64,000 nucleotides of DNA, from the NCBI RefSeq assembly GCF_005233835.1, contig NZ_SZQA01000014.1:112862-176861 (forward strand), in the 5' to 3' direction. This stretch comes from Herbidospora galbida. GTDB taxonomy: Bacteria; Actinomycetota; Actinomycetes; Streptosporangiales; Streptosporangiaceae. Below, piece after piece: positions 41,309 to 49,601 of this stretch; the stretch's first letter is position 1; each line of letters opens with the position of its first letter. A program made the position numbers and the translations under genes. Under the pieces are notes generated by a model, which saw only the letters and a program-made list of their open reading frames with translations, searched no databases and was not told where the DNA came from.

Positions 41309-42829
41309 TCAATTCATTCGGAAAACGGTGAGCACCGCGGCGTGGTCGGAGGTCCAGGCGTTCGCCGAGGGGTTGCTCTGCGAGGGCGTGCCCTCCCACA
41401 GCGCTTCCGACGAGACGACGGTGAGCGGGCCCTTGTAGTGGATGAAGTCGATGCGGTCCTGGGGTTCCGGCTCGCCGGTGCGGGAGTTGTAGCCGTAGCC
41501 GCCGGTGAAGGTCTTGAAGACCGGTGACCAGGTGTTGCCCGGGTGGGTCGACGGGTTCGGGTTGGCCTGGCGGTAGGAGTCGACGAGGCCCGCGCCGGCC
41601 GGGGCAGTGGAGGTGGGCCACGGGACGGAGCCGTAGCCGCAGCGGGAGGTCGCCGGCGTCCAGTCGAGGTGGGAGGGGGCGTTGAAGTCGCCGGTCAGGA
41701 GCACCGGGGTGGTCGCCGAGGCCGCGAGGTCGGCGGACATGGCGGTGATGACGGCGTTGATCTGGCCGGTACGCCCCGAGCTGGACTCGCGGTTGAGGAG
41801 CTGCTGGACGCTCATCCGGCCGAAGCAGGCGTCGTACGGGCCGTAAGGGGTGTAGCCCAGGTGGGCGCTCCAGAGGCGGAGGGAGCGGGCACCCAGGTCG
41901 ATCTTGGCGGCGACGGCGCTGCCCGCGACGGTGGGCGTGGTGCCGGTGATCGGGTAGCGGCTGAGCACCGCGACGTCGGAGTTCTGGAAGTACGACCAGC
42001 CGAGGGCCGAGGCCAGGGCCTGGGCGGCGGAGCCCTCGTTCTCCTGGATCCCGACGACGTCGACGTCGCGTTCGAGCAGGAACTTCAGCTGCTTCTCCAG
42101 GCCGTTCGCGACTTGAGTGCCGCCGTGCCACAGGTTCCAGCTGAGCGCTCTGAACTGCGGCACCAGCGCGCCCGACTGGACGCGGATCGTCACCGTCGCG
42201 CCGGCCGTACCGGAGGCGGTGGTGGCCCTGATCCCCACGACGGCGTCGCCGGCCGAGGTCGGCGTGCCGGTCACCGCGCCCGAGGAGGACACCGACGCCC
42301 AGGCGGGACCGGAGGTCTTGGTGAAGGTCAGGCCGGTGGTGTCGCCCTGGACGAGCCCGCCGACCGTCGCCGAGTAGGCGCTGCCGACCTTGGCGTTGCG
42401 CAGCGTGAACGCCGAGGCGGGGAAGCGCGGCGTCCCGTTGCCGGTGATCCGCAGCGCGACGGGCTGGGCGAGCCAGGTGTAGCCGTCCTTGTACAGGAAG
42501 AACAGCTTGTAGTTCCCGGGGGCCAGCCCCGCCGTCGGCAGCGTGCCGGTGCCGTCGGCGGAGGTGGCGTACACCCACTTGGTGGACGGTCCGACGTAGG
42601 TCTGGTTCACGGGCCCGTTGCCCGGGTCGCTGTAGAGGCCGACCCAGTTGGTGGCGTTCGGCCTGGACGTGGCGTAACCGAACCGGATGTCGGAGCCGGC
42701 CGGTACGGACGCCGACGTGACCGTCAGCGTCCCGTCGGCGGCGGCGTGGGCGGGGTGGACGGTCATGGAGGTGGCCAGGACGGCGAGTACCAGCGCGAGA
42801 AGCCTTCGCATGCCCGTGATCGTCCGCAT
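41309..42829 (-). CDS. Secreted endonuclease/exonuclease/phosphatase-family protein with Ig-like domain
   Basis: A 506-residue exported protein. ATG 42829 or 42811 both give a signal peptide (RRLLALVLAVLATSMTVHPA then HAAADG). Residues about 30-125 are a beta domain, about 130-215 a putative Ig domain (GSAYSATVGGLVQGDTTGLT; VTGTPTSAGD). The EEP catalytic domain follows, with WNLWHGG, IQENEG, DFNAPSHLDW and SDHAAVLTVF, the Mg-dependent Asn-Glu-Asp-His set of DNase I-like enzymes. It could cleave DNA or phosphodiester lipids outside the cell. There is no obvious operon partner. Confidence 0.88.
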   Translation of the reverse strand: MRTITGMRRLLALVLAVLATSMTVHPAHAAADGTLTVTSASVPAGSDIRFGYATSRPNATNWVGLYSDPGNGPVNQTYVGPSTKWVYATSADGTGTLPTAGLAPGNYKLFFLYKDGYTWLAQPVALRITGNGTPRFPASAFTLRNAKVGSAYSATVGGLVQGDTTGLTFTKTSGPAWASVSSSGAVTGTPTSAGDAVVGIRATTASGTAGATVTIRVQSGALVPQFRALSWNLWHGGTQVANGLEKQLKFLLERDVDVVGIQENEGSAAQALASALGWSYFQNSDVAVLSRYPITGTTPTVAGSAVAAKIDLGARSLRLWSAHLGYTPYGPYDACFGRMSVQQLLNRESSSGRTGQINAVITAMSADLAASATTPVLLTGDFNAPSHLDWTPATSRCGYGSVPWPTSTAPAGAGLVDSYRQANPNPSTHPGNTWSPVFKTFTGGYGYNSRTGEPEPQDRIDFIHYKGPLTVVSSEALWEGTPSQSNPSANAWTSDHAAVLTVFRMN

Positions 42830-42895
42830 CCGGCGTGCCCGCCGGGTGACATCGCGGTCGCGCCGAACCGAACCACGGCCCAACACTGGGCGGCC

Positions 42896-42942
42896 CCACT
42901 ACTACGTGCTACCGTGTAGTGGTACTCGGTAGTACCGAGTAC
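42896..42942. promoter_or_regulatory. Inverted repeats upstream of the PadR gene (probable auto-operator)
   Basis: GTACTCGGT-AGT-ACCGAGTAC at 42922-42942 is a perfect nine-base inverted repeat. CCACTAC at 42896-42902 and GTAGTGG at 42916-42922 form a second one that abuts it. They lie 17-60 bases before the PadR start, in front of the GAGGAGGG ribosome site. PadR proteins commonly bind such dyads in their own promoters. Confidence 0.6.
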
Positions 42943-42958
42943 TGAGGAGGGTCCTCGA

Positions 42959-43285
42959 ATGGACGATCTGACGGAGATGATGAAAGGCACGCTCGAAGGC
43001 TGCGTGCTGGAGATCATCGGCAGCGAGGAGACCTACGGCTACGCCATCACCCGACGGCTGAACGACCTCGGCTTCGCCGACGTCGTCGAGGGGACGGTCT
43101 ACACCATCTTGCTGCGGCTGGAGAAGAACGGGCTCGTCCAGGTGACGAAACGGCCGTCCGGGCTGGGCCCGCCCCGCAAGTTCTACGCGCTCAACGAGGC
43201 CGGACGCGCAGAGCTCGCGACCTTCTGGGCGAAATGGGAGTACGTCACCTCGCGGATCGAGAAGCTCAGGGAAGGCGGGAGATGA
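42959..43285 (+). CDS. PadR-family transcriptional regulator
   Basis: A 108-residue winged-helix protein: MKGTLEGCVLEIIGSEETYG, YAITRRLNDLGF, then VVEGTVYTILLRLEKNGLVQ and PPRKFYALNEAGRAELATF, the standard PadR domain without the long C-terminal helix. It heads a small operon with two DUF1048 proteins; its stop overlaps the first of these as ATGA. The dyads just upstream suggest autorepression. The signal is unknown. Confidence 0.93.
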   Translation: MDDLTEMMKGTLEGCVLEIIGSEETYGYAITRRLNDLGFADVVEGTVYTILLRLEKNGLVQVTKRPSGLGPPRKFYALNEAGRAELATFWAKWEYVTSRIEKLREGGR

Positions 43286-43638
43286 ACCTCTGGGACGCCA
43301 TGACGGGCAACGATATGACCAGAGACTGGAAGGCGTTCGAGGCCCGCGCCGAGAAGCTGCCGCCCGACTACCGGGCGGCGTGGGAGCAGATCAAGGGCCA
43401 TCTCTTCATCTATGGCAACTTCACCGGCCGGAATTTGATGCCGATCCTCGACGGCGCCCTGGGGCTGCTCGAAGAGACGGCGGCCGACGGAAGGACCATC
43501 CACGAGGTGCTGGGCGACGACATCCCGGGCTTCTGCGCGGCGCTGGCCGGCGGAGAAGGGGCCCGGACCTTCCGCGACCGGTGGCGGGCGCAGCTGAACA
43601 GGAACGTGGCGAGAAAACTGGGCCGGCTGGGAGGCTGA
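43282..43638 (+). CDS. DUF1048 family protein (first of two)
   Basis: A 118-residue helical protein from ATG 43282, overlapping padR. The core RAEKLPPDYRAAWEQIKGHL, then LDGALGLLEETAADGRTIHE and VLGDDIPGFCAAL, is the DUF1048 pattern, a small all-helix fold that in several actinomycetes follows a PadR regulator. Function unknown. The second copy follows after one base. Confidence 0.85.
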   Translation: MNLWDAMTGNDMTRDWKAFEARAEKLPPDYRAAWEQIKGHLFIYGNFTGRNLMPILDGALGLLEETAADGRTIHEVLGDDIPGFCAALAGGEGARTFRDRWRAQLNRNVARKLGRLGG

Positions 43639-43639
43639 C

Positions 43640-43948
43640 GTGGGCATCCAGGACATCATCGAAGGCAAGAGGCAGTGGCGGGCGCACCTGACGCGGATCA
43701 AGGCGCTGCCGCCCGACTACCAGATCGTCTACAAGGAGATGCAGCGCTACTTCTTCAAGGTCGGACCGGTCGAGCTGCACGAAGGGACGCTGCTCTCCGG
43801 GATCGCCGACTTCTTCGAAGAGGGCGCCGCGGCGGGCAAGGGCGTTCTGGAGCTCATCGGAGACGACGTCGCGGCCTTCTGCGACGACCTGATCAAAGAC
43901 TCGCGCACCTATGCGGAGATCTACCAGGAGTCCCTCGGCACGACGTGA
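43640..43948 (+). CDS. DUF1048 family protein (second of two)
   Basis: A 102-residue paralogue of the preceding protein, from GTG 43640. The same blocks occur: IKALPPDYQIVYKEMQRYFF, then LLSGIADFFEEGAAAGKGVL and LIGDDVAAFCDDLIKD. The order PadR-DUF1048-DUF1048 is a conserved unit in actinomycetes. The function is unknown; a role as partners or targets of the PadR signal is inference. Confidence 0.87.
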   Translation: MGIQDIIEGKRQWRAHLTRIKALPPDYQIVYKEMQRYFFKVGPVELHEGTLLSGIADFFEEGAAAGKGVLELIGDDVAAFCDDLIKDSRTYAEIYQESLGTT

Positions 43949-43962
43949 CCTAGCATGCGGAC

Positions 43963-44808
43963 ATGGGGACAACTGCGGGCATCGTGCTTGCGGGCGGACG
44001 TTCGACTCGAATGGGACAGCCCAAAGCCTGGCTGGAGTGGCACGGCTCGACCCTGCTCTACCGGGCCGCCGCCATCCTCGCCCGGACGGTGGACGGGCCG
44101 GTCGTCGTGGTGGCCGCGCCCGGGCAGGAGCTTCCGCCGCTGCCCTCGAACGTGTCGGTCGTCGAGGATCCCGTCGAGGGGCTGGGGCCGATGCAGGGGC
44201 TGGCCGTGGGGCTCGCGGCGGTGGCCGACCGGGCCGAGACGGCCTTCGTCTGCTCCACCGACATGCCGTTCCTCCATCCGGCTTTCGTCCGCCGCGTCCT
44301 GCGGGCCCTGCCCGAAGGGACCGACGTCGCGCTCCCGGTGGCCCGGGGGTTCCGGCAGCCGCTGGCCGCCGGCTACCGCACCGCGCTGGCCGGGCTGGTC
44401 AGAGACCTGCTCGCCGAGGGCGACCTGCGTCCCGGGATGCTCTTCAAGCACTGCGAGGTCGCCCAGCTCGACGACGAGCGGCTGCTGGCCGACGCCGAAC
44501 TGTCCCGGCGCGATCCGGAGCTGGAGTCGGTGGTGAACGTCAACTCCCCCGACGACTACGCGGTGGCCCGTGATCGGCCGGAGCCCGAGATCGTGGTCGA
44601 GTGCTTCGGCGCGCTGGCGCGCAACGGCAGCCACCGGCCGCACACCGTCCGGGCCGCGACCCTCGGAGCCGCCGCGAGCGCGGTCGGGCTGACCCTGAGC
44701 CGACACGTGGTGGCCGCGCTCAACGGCGACCAGGTGACCCGCGACGAGCGGCTGCCCCTGGTGGCGGGCGACACCGTCGCCTTCCTGTCAGCGGATGCCG
44801 GAGGGTGA
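43963..44808 (+). CDS. MobA-type molybdenum cofactor guanylyltransferase fused to a MoaD-like domain
   Basis: A 281-residue fusion. Residues 1-200 are MobA, which links GMP to molybdopterin: GIVLAGGRSTRMGQPKAWLE, STDMPFLHPAFVRRVL and VNVNSPDDY are diagnostic. Residues about 207-281 have the MoaD/ThiS beta-grasp fold (VVECFGALARNG; VVAALNGDQVTRDERLPLVAG; VAFLSADAGG) and end in the Gly-Gly that MoaE/MoeB-type sulphur chemistry needs. It opens the Mo/W enzyme operon. Combining an early (MoaD) and a late (MobA) step of cofactor synthesis in one chain is notable. Confidence 0.88.
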   Translation: MGTTAGIVLAGGRSTRMGQPKAWLEWHGSTLLYRAAAILARTVDGPVVVVAAPGQELPPLPSNVSVVEDPVEGLGPMQGLAVGLAAVADRAETAFVCSTDMPFLHPAFVRRVLRALPEGTDVALPVARGFRQPLAAGYRTALAGLVRDLLAEGDLRPGMLFKHCEVAQLDDERLLADAELSRRDPELESVVNVNSPDDYAVARDRPEPEIVVECFGALARNGSHRPHTVRAATLGAAASAVGLTLSRHVVAALNGDQVTRDERLPLVAGDTVAFLSADAGG

Positions 44809-44813
44809 GTGCC

Positions 44814-46613
44814 ATGGCGCCTGGTGGATTCTTCGGACGGGCCCTGCTCGTGGACGTCACGGGCCGGGAGGCCGTCTGCGCTCCGTACGAACTCGACGAG
44901 CGGGTGCTGCGGTCCTATCTGGGCGGGGTGGGGCTCGGCACCTGGCTGCTCCACCGGCTGGCGCCCGCCGGCGTCGACCCCCTCGCGCCCGAGGCGCCGC
45001 TGGCCTTCGTCTTCTCCTCGCTGGTCGGCACCCCGCTGACGACCAGCGCGAAGTTCGCCGTCGTGGCCAAGTCGCCGTTGACCGGGCTGCTGACCGACGC
45101 TCTGGCGTCCAGCCAGTTCGCCATCGCGGGCAAGCTGACCGGGCACGACGCGCTCGTGATCCGAGGGCGGGCCGACGAGCTCTCGGTGCTGCTGATCGAC
45201 GGCGACGGCGTCCGGCTCGAACCGGCGCCCGAGCTGGCCGGGCTGACCGCGGCCGAGGCGGAGACCGCCGCGCGGGCCAGGTTCGGCCGCAACTGGCGGA
45301 CCGCGGCCATCGGCCCGGCGGGGGAGCGCCTGGTGCGCTACGCGACCATCAGCCACGACGGCCGGCACGCCGGGCGGGGCGGCCTGGGCGCGACGATGGG
45401 CGCGAAGAACATCAAGGCCGTGCTGGTCAGGGCGGCGACCAAGGTGGCGGTTGCCGACCAGCCCGGCGTCCTGGCCGCCGCCCGTGACCTGCGCCGGCGC
45501 AGCTTCGGCCCCGCCACGGCGAAATACCGGGAGCTCGGCACGCTGGCCAACCTGCTGGCCTTCAACGCCGTCAGCACCCTGCCCACCCGCAACTTCACCG
45601 CCGCGACCTTCGAGGGCGCGCCCCGGCTGGCCGCCGAGGAACTTCACGAGCTGCGCGGGGTGGCCCGCAACAGCTGCGCGTCATGCTCCATCGGCTGCGA
45701 GCACATCTACTCGCGCAAGGGCGGCGGCAGCCAGCGGATGGAGTACGAGAACGTCTTCGCGCTCGGTCCCCTCTGCGGCGTGTCCGACCCCGACGAGGTG
45801 TTCGCCGCCAGCGCCCGCTGCGACGAGCTGGGCATCGACACGATCTCGGCGGGCGGCACCATCGCCTGGGCGATGGAGTGCGTCGAACGCGGCCTGCTCG
45901 ACGAGCCGTGGCTGCGGTTCGGCGACGGCGCGGCGCTGCTCCGCGCCCTCGACGCGATCGGGACGCGGTCGCCCGGCCTCGGCGACCTGCTCGCGCAGGG
46001 CTCGCGGCGGGCCGCCGCCGTGGTCGGGCACGGTTCGATCGACTTCGCGCCGCAGGTCAAGGGCCTGGAATTGCCCGGGTACGAGCCGCGCAGCCTGCAG
46101 ACGATGGCGCTCGGCCTCGCGGTGAACGCCAGGGGCGCCGACCACAACCGGTCCGGCGCCTACGAGGCCGACCTGTCGGGCGAGCTCGACCGGCTGGCGG
46201 GCGGCTCGGCCCACGTCGCCGCCGCGGTCGAGACCGAAGACCGCGCCGCCGTCATGGACTCGATGATCCTCTGCAAGTTCCTGCGCGGCGTCTTCGACGA
46301 GCCCTTCACGGAGTGGGCCGCGCTGCTCGCGCTGGTCACCGGATGGCCGGTCGACGCGGCCGAGCTGCGGGAGACCGCGCGGCGGATCGTGCTGGCCAAG
46401 CGCGCCTTCAACCTGCGCGAGGGGGCCACGGCCGCCGACGACACGCTGCCCGCCCGGATGCTGGAGACGCCCCTGGAGCTCGGCTCGGGCCGTCGTGCCG
46501 CCCTGGACGCCGACCGCCTGCGGTCGATGATCGCCGGCTACTACGCGGCGCGCGGTCTGGACGAGGAGGGGCGGGTCGTGACCGCCCACCCTGACCTGCT
46601 ACTGGACGTGTAG
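44814..46613 (+). CDS. Aldehyde:ferredoxin oxidoreductase family protein (Mo/W-pterin enzyme)
   Basis: A 599-residue enzyme starting at ATG 44814 with GGAGGGTGA upstream. The N-terminal AOR domain (GRALLVDVTGREAV; GVGLGTWLLHRLAP; GRGGLGATMGAKNIKAVLV) binds the bis-pterin cofactor. The [4Fe-4S] ligands are Cys288, Cys291 and Cys295 in CASCSIGC, and Cys487 in LCKFLRGVF. Family enzymes oxidise aldehydes to acids, usually with tungsten and ferredoxin, and are best known from anaerobes. Here it sits between cofactor genes and a formate dehydrogenase in a presumably aerobic actinomycete. Electron acceptor and substrate are unknown. Confidence 0.88.
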   Translation: MAPGGFFGRALLVDVTGREAVCAPYELDERVLRSYLGGVGLGTWLLHRLAPAGVDPLAPEAPLAFVFSSLVGTPLTTSAKFAVVAKSPLTGLLTDALASSQFAIAGKLTGHDALVIRGRADELSVLLIDGDGVRLEPAPELAGLTAAEAETAARARFGRNWRTAAIGPAGERLVRYATISHDGRHAGRGGLGATMGAKNIKAVLVRAATKVAVADQPGVLAAARDLRRRSFGPATAKYRELGTLANLLAFNAVSTLPTRNFTAATFEGAPRLAAEELHELRGVARNSCASCSIGCEHIYSRKGGGSQRMEYENVFALGPLCGVSDPDEVFAASARCDELGIDTISAGGTIAWAMECVERGLLDEPWLRFGDGAALLRALDAIGTRSPGLGDLLAQGSRRAAAVVGHGSIDFAPQVKGLELPGYEPRSLQTMALGLAVNARGADHNRSGAYEADLSGELDRLAGGSAHVAAAVETEDRAAVMDSMILCKFLRGVFDEPFTEWAALLALVTGWPVDAAELRETARRIVLAKRAFNLREGATAADDTLPARMLETPLELGSGRRAALDADRLRSMIAGYYAARGLDEEGRVVTAHPDLLLDV

Positions 46614-46663
46614 GGCAGGCGTACCCTGACAGTTCCACAACAGGACAATTGCGGCGCACAAAT

Positions 46664-46685
46664 TGTATGCCGTATTCTGTATGCC
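46664..46685 (+). promoter_or_regulatory. Direct repeat upstream of the formate dehydrogenase gene
   Basis: TGTATGCC occurs at 46664-46671 and 46678-46685, 14 bases apart, 28 bases before the fdhF start. The spacing is near one and a third helix turns. It may be a regulator site or contain promoter elements; no family was recognised. Confidence 0.35.
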
Positions 46686-46712
46686 ACCACTCGCTCGACC
46701 GGTGAGGTTGCG

Positions 46713-49601
46713 ATGACGATGCTCGAGGAGCCGGCGACGTCCGTACGGACCGTGTCCGTCGAGATCGACGGCCGCGCCGTGACCGTGCCTGAGGGCACCA
46801 CCATCTACGATGCCGCGAAGCGACTCGACATCGACATCCCCGTGCTCTGCCACGACGAGCGCTTCGACCCCGTCGGGGTGTGCCGCATGTGCGTGGTCGA
46901 CACCGGCGGGCGGGCCTTCGCCGCCGCGTGCGTGCGTCCCTGCGACGACGGCATGCAGGTCAAGACCAGCACCCCCGAACTGGAGCGCAGCCGGGCCGTC
47001 CTGACCGAGCTGCTGATCTCCGACCAGCCGCCGCGGGCCGAAGACCCGAAGCAGACGACCACCGGCGACAACCTGCTCCTCGACCTCGCCGACCGGTTCG
47101 ACGTCGCCAAGGAGACGACCGACCTGCCGTGCGGCTCGGGCCGGGGCCTCGACCTGTCCAACCCGGTGATCGCCGTCGACCACGACGCGTGCATCCTCTG
47201 CGACCGCTGCGTCCGGGCCTGCGACGACATCCAGGGCAACGACGTCATCGGCCGGTCGGGCAAGGGCTACTCGACGAAGATCGCCTTCGACCTCAACGAC
47301 CCGATGGGCGCCAGCTCGTGCGTGACCTGCGGCGAGTGCGTGCAGGCCTGTCCCACCGGCGCCCTGACCAACAAGGCGATCAACGACGTGCCGATCCGCC
47401 CCCGCGAGGAGCTCGACGCGGTCGACAGCGTCTGTCCCTACTGCGGCGTCGGGTGCGCGCTCACCTACTACGTCGACCGGTCGCGCGGCGCGATCGCCTT
47501 CGCCGAGGGCCGCGACCAGCCCGGCTCGAAGGGCCGCCTGTGCGTCAAGGGCCGCTACGGCTGGGACTACGCGGCCTCGCCGCAGCGCCTGACGGTGCCC
47601 CTGATCCGGGTCGACTCGTCCTACCCGAAGGGCCCGCTCTCGGCCGACGTACGCGGCGACGGCGACCGCGAGCGCGGCCGGCGCGGCGGGAAGCTGAGCA
47701 AGAACGGCAAAGACGGCCGGCGCAAGCCCGGCGGCCTGGTCGACTACGACGAGGTGCTGCCGCACTTCCGCGAGGCCACCTGGGAAGAGGCGCTCGACCT
47801 CGTCGCCCGGCGGCTGATGGAGATCCACGCCGAGCAGGGCCCCGGCGCGATCGCGGGGTTCGGCTCCGCGAAGTGCTCCAACGAGGAGGCCTACCTCTTC
47901 CAGAAGCTGATCCGGGCCGGGTTCGGCACCAACAACATCGACCACTGCACCCGGCTCTGCCACGCCTCCTCGGTGGCCGCGCTGTTCGAGGGCGTCGGCT
48001 CCGGCGCGGTCTCGACCACCTACGGCGACGTCGCCAACGCCGACGTCGTGATCATCACGGGGTCGAACCCGACGGCGAACCACCCCGTCGCCAGTTCCTT
48101 CTTCAAGCAGGCCCGCCGCCGCGGCACGAAGATCATCTACGTCGACCCGCGCGCCAGCACCGTGTCCGAGCACGCCGACTACCACTGCCAGGTCAAGCCC
48201 GGCACCGACGTGGCGTTCTACAACTCGGTCATGCACGAGGTGATCCGGCTCGGCCTGATCGACCTCGAGTTCATCAAGGCCCGGGTGTCGAACTTCGAGG
48301 AACTGGTCCGCACCGTCAACGACTACCCGCCGGAGCGTGGCGCGCAGATCACCGGCGTCGACGCCGACCTGATCCGGCAGGTCGCCCGCGTGTGGGGCGA
48401 GGCCGAGGCCGGGGTCATCTACTGGGGCATGGGCATCTCCCAGCACACCACCGGCACCGACAACGCCCGCTGCCTGATCGCGATGTGCTCCATCACCGGC
48501 AACGTCGGCCGCCCCGGAACCGGCCTCCACCCGCTGCGCGGCCAGAACAACGTCCAGGGCGCCTCCGACGCCGGGCTGATCCCGATGTTCTATCCCGACT
48601 ACCAGGGGGTCGACCTCGACGCCACCCGCCGGCGGTTCGAGGAGGCCTGGGGCGTCCAGCTCGACCCCAACCGGGGCCTGACCGTCACCGAGATCATCGG
48701 GTCGGTGCTGAAGCCCGGCGGCGTGCGCGGCATGTACATGCTCGGCGAGAACCCGTTCCTGTCCGACCCCAACACCAACAAGGTGCGCAAGGCGCTGTCG
48801 CAGCTGGAGTTCCTGGTCGTCCAGGACATCTTCATGACCGAGACCGCCGAGTTCGCCGACGTCATCCTGCCGGCCTCGTCCTACCTCGAGAAAGACGGCA
48901 GCTACACCAACACCGACCGGCGCGTGCAGCTCGGCCGCAAGGTGATGGACCCGCCGGGGCAGGCCCGCGTCGACTGGGAGATCGTCCAGGACATCGCCCG
49001 GCGGATCGGCCTCGACTGGTCCTACGCCTCGCCGAGCGAGGTGTTCGACGAGATGGTGGCGCTCATGCCGTCCTACCGGAACCTGCGCCACGACAACCTG
49101 GGGCTGACCGGGAAGCTCTACCCCAACGCCGACCCCGAGCACTCCGACGGCACGGTGGTCCTGTTCGACGAGCGGTTCAACACCGACGACGGCCTCGCCC
49201 ATCTCGTCCCGGCGCAGTGGCTCCCGGCCAAGGAGCTGCCCGACGCCGACTACCCGCTGGTGCTCAACACCGGCCGGCTGCTCGAACACTGGCACACCGG
49301 GTCGATGACGCGACGGTCGTTCGCGCTCGACACGATCTCGCCGATCGCCGAGGTGTACATGCACCCGAAGGACGCCGCCGACCGGGGGCTGGCCCACGGC
49401 CAGATGGCCCGCGTCCGGTCGCGGCGCGGCGTCATCGAGCTGCAGGTGCGCATCTCCCACCGTGAGCAGCTCGGCAACTGCTTCATCCCGTTCCACTTCC
49501 GGGAGGCGGCGGCCAACCTGCTGACGATCGACGAGATCGACCCCCACGGCAAGATCCCCGAGTTCAAGTTCTGCGCGATCCAGGTCGAGGCGGCGAAATG
49601 A
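46713..49601 (+). CDS. fdhF: Formate dehydrogenase catalytic subunit (NAD-linked, molybdopterin)
   Basis: A 962-residue subunit that oxidises formate to CO2. Residues about 10-95 are a [2Fe-2S] ferredoxin-like domain (GVCRMCVVDTGG). Then come a His-Cys region, two [4Fe-4S] motifs (CILCDRCVRAC, CVTCGECVQACP), and the molybdopterin domain starting at CPYCGVGC. The metal ligand is Cys416 in HCTRLCHASSV, codon TGC, so selenocysteine is not needed. The pterin-binding end is near 840-960. It overlaps the NuoEF-like subunit gene by ATGA; together they form an FdsAB/NAD-type enzyme. The residue 325-350 insert is Lys/Arg/Gly-rich. Confidence 0.95.
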   Translation: MTMLEEPATSVRTVSVEIDGRAVTVPEGTTIYDAAKRLDIDIPVLCHDERFDPVGVCRMCVVDTGGRAFAAACVRPCDDGMQVKTSTPELERSRAVLTELLISDQPPRAEDPKQTTTGDNLLLDLADRFDVAKETTDLPCGSGRGLDLSNPVIAVDHDACILCDRCVRACDDIQGNDVIGRSGKGYSTKIAFDLNDPMGASSCVTCGECVQACPTGALTNKAINDVPIRPREELDAVDSVCPYCGVGCALTYYVDRSRGAIAFAEGRDQPGSKGRLCVKGRYGWDYAASPQRLTVPLIRVDSSYPKGPLSADVRGDGDRERGRRGGKLSKNGKDGRRKPGGLVDYDEVLPHFREATWEEALDLVARRLMEIHAEQGPGAIAGFGSAKCSNEEAYLFQKLIRAGFGTNNIDHCTRLCHASSVAALFEGVGSGAVSTTYGDVANADVVIITGSNPTANHPVASSFFKQARRRGTKIIYVDPRASTVSEHADYHCQVKPGTDVAFYNSVMHEVIRLGLIDLEFIKARVSNFEELVRTVNDYPPERGAQITGVDADLIRQVARVWGEAEAGVIYWGMGISQHTTGTDNARCLIAMCSITGNVGRPGTGLHPLRGQNNVQGASDAGLIPMFYPDYQGVDLDATRRRFEEAWGVQLDPNRGLTVTEIIGSVLKPGGVRGMYMLGENPFLSDPNTNKVRKALSQLEFLVVQDIFMTETAEFADVILPASSYLEKDGSYTNTDRRVQLGRKVMDPPGQARVDWEIVQDIARRIGLDWSYASPSEVFDEMVALMPSYRNLRHDNLGLTGKLYPNADPEHSDGTVVLFDERFNTDDGLAHLVPAQWLPAKELPDADYPLVLNTGRLLEHWHTGSMTRRSFALDTISPIAEVYMHPKDAADRGLAHGQMARVRSRRGVIELQVRISHREQLGNCFIPFHFREAAANLLTIDEIDPHGKIPEFKFCAIQVEAAK

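Noticed and set aside
44601..44813. N-terminal extension of the AOR-family protein
   Set aside because: It overlaps the MobA-MoaD gene in another frame; ATG 44814 has a strong ribosome site and matches the family start.
47941..47970. Selenocysteine in formate dehydrogenase
   Set aside because: The metal-ligand codon is TGC (Cys416), not TGA.
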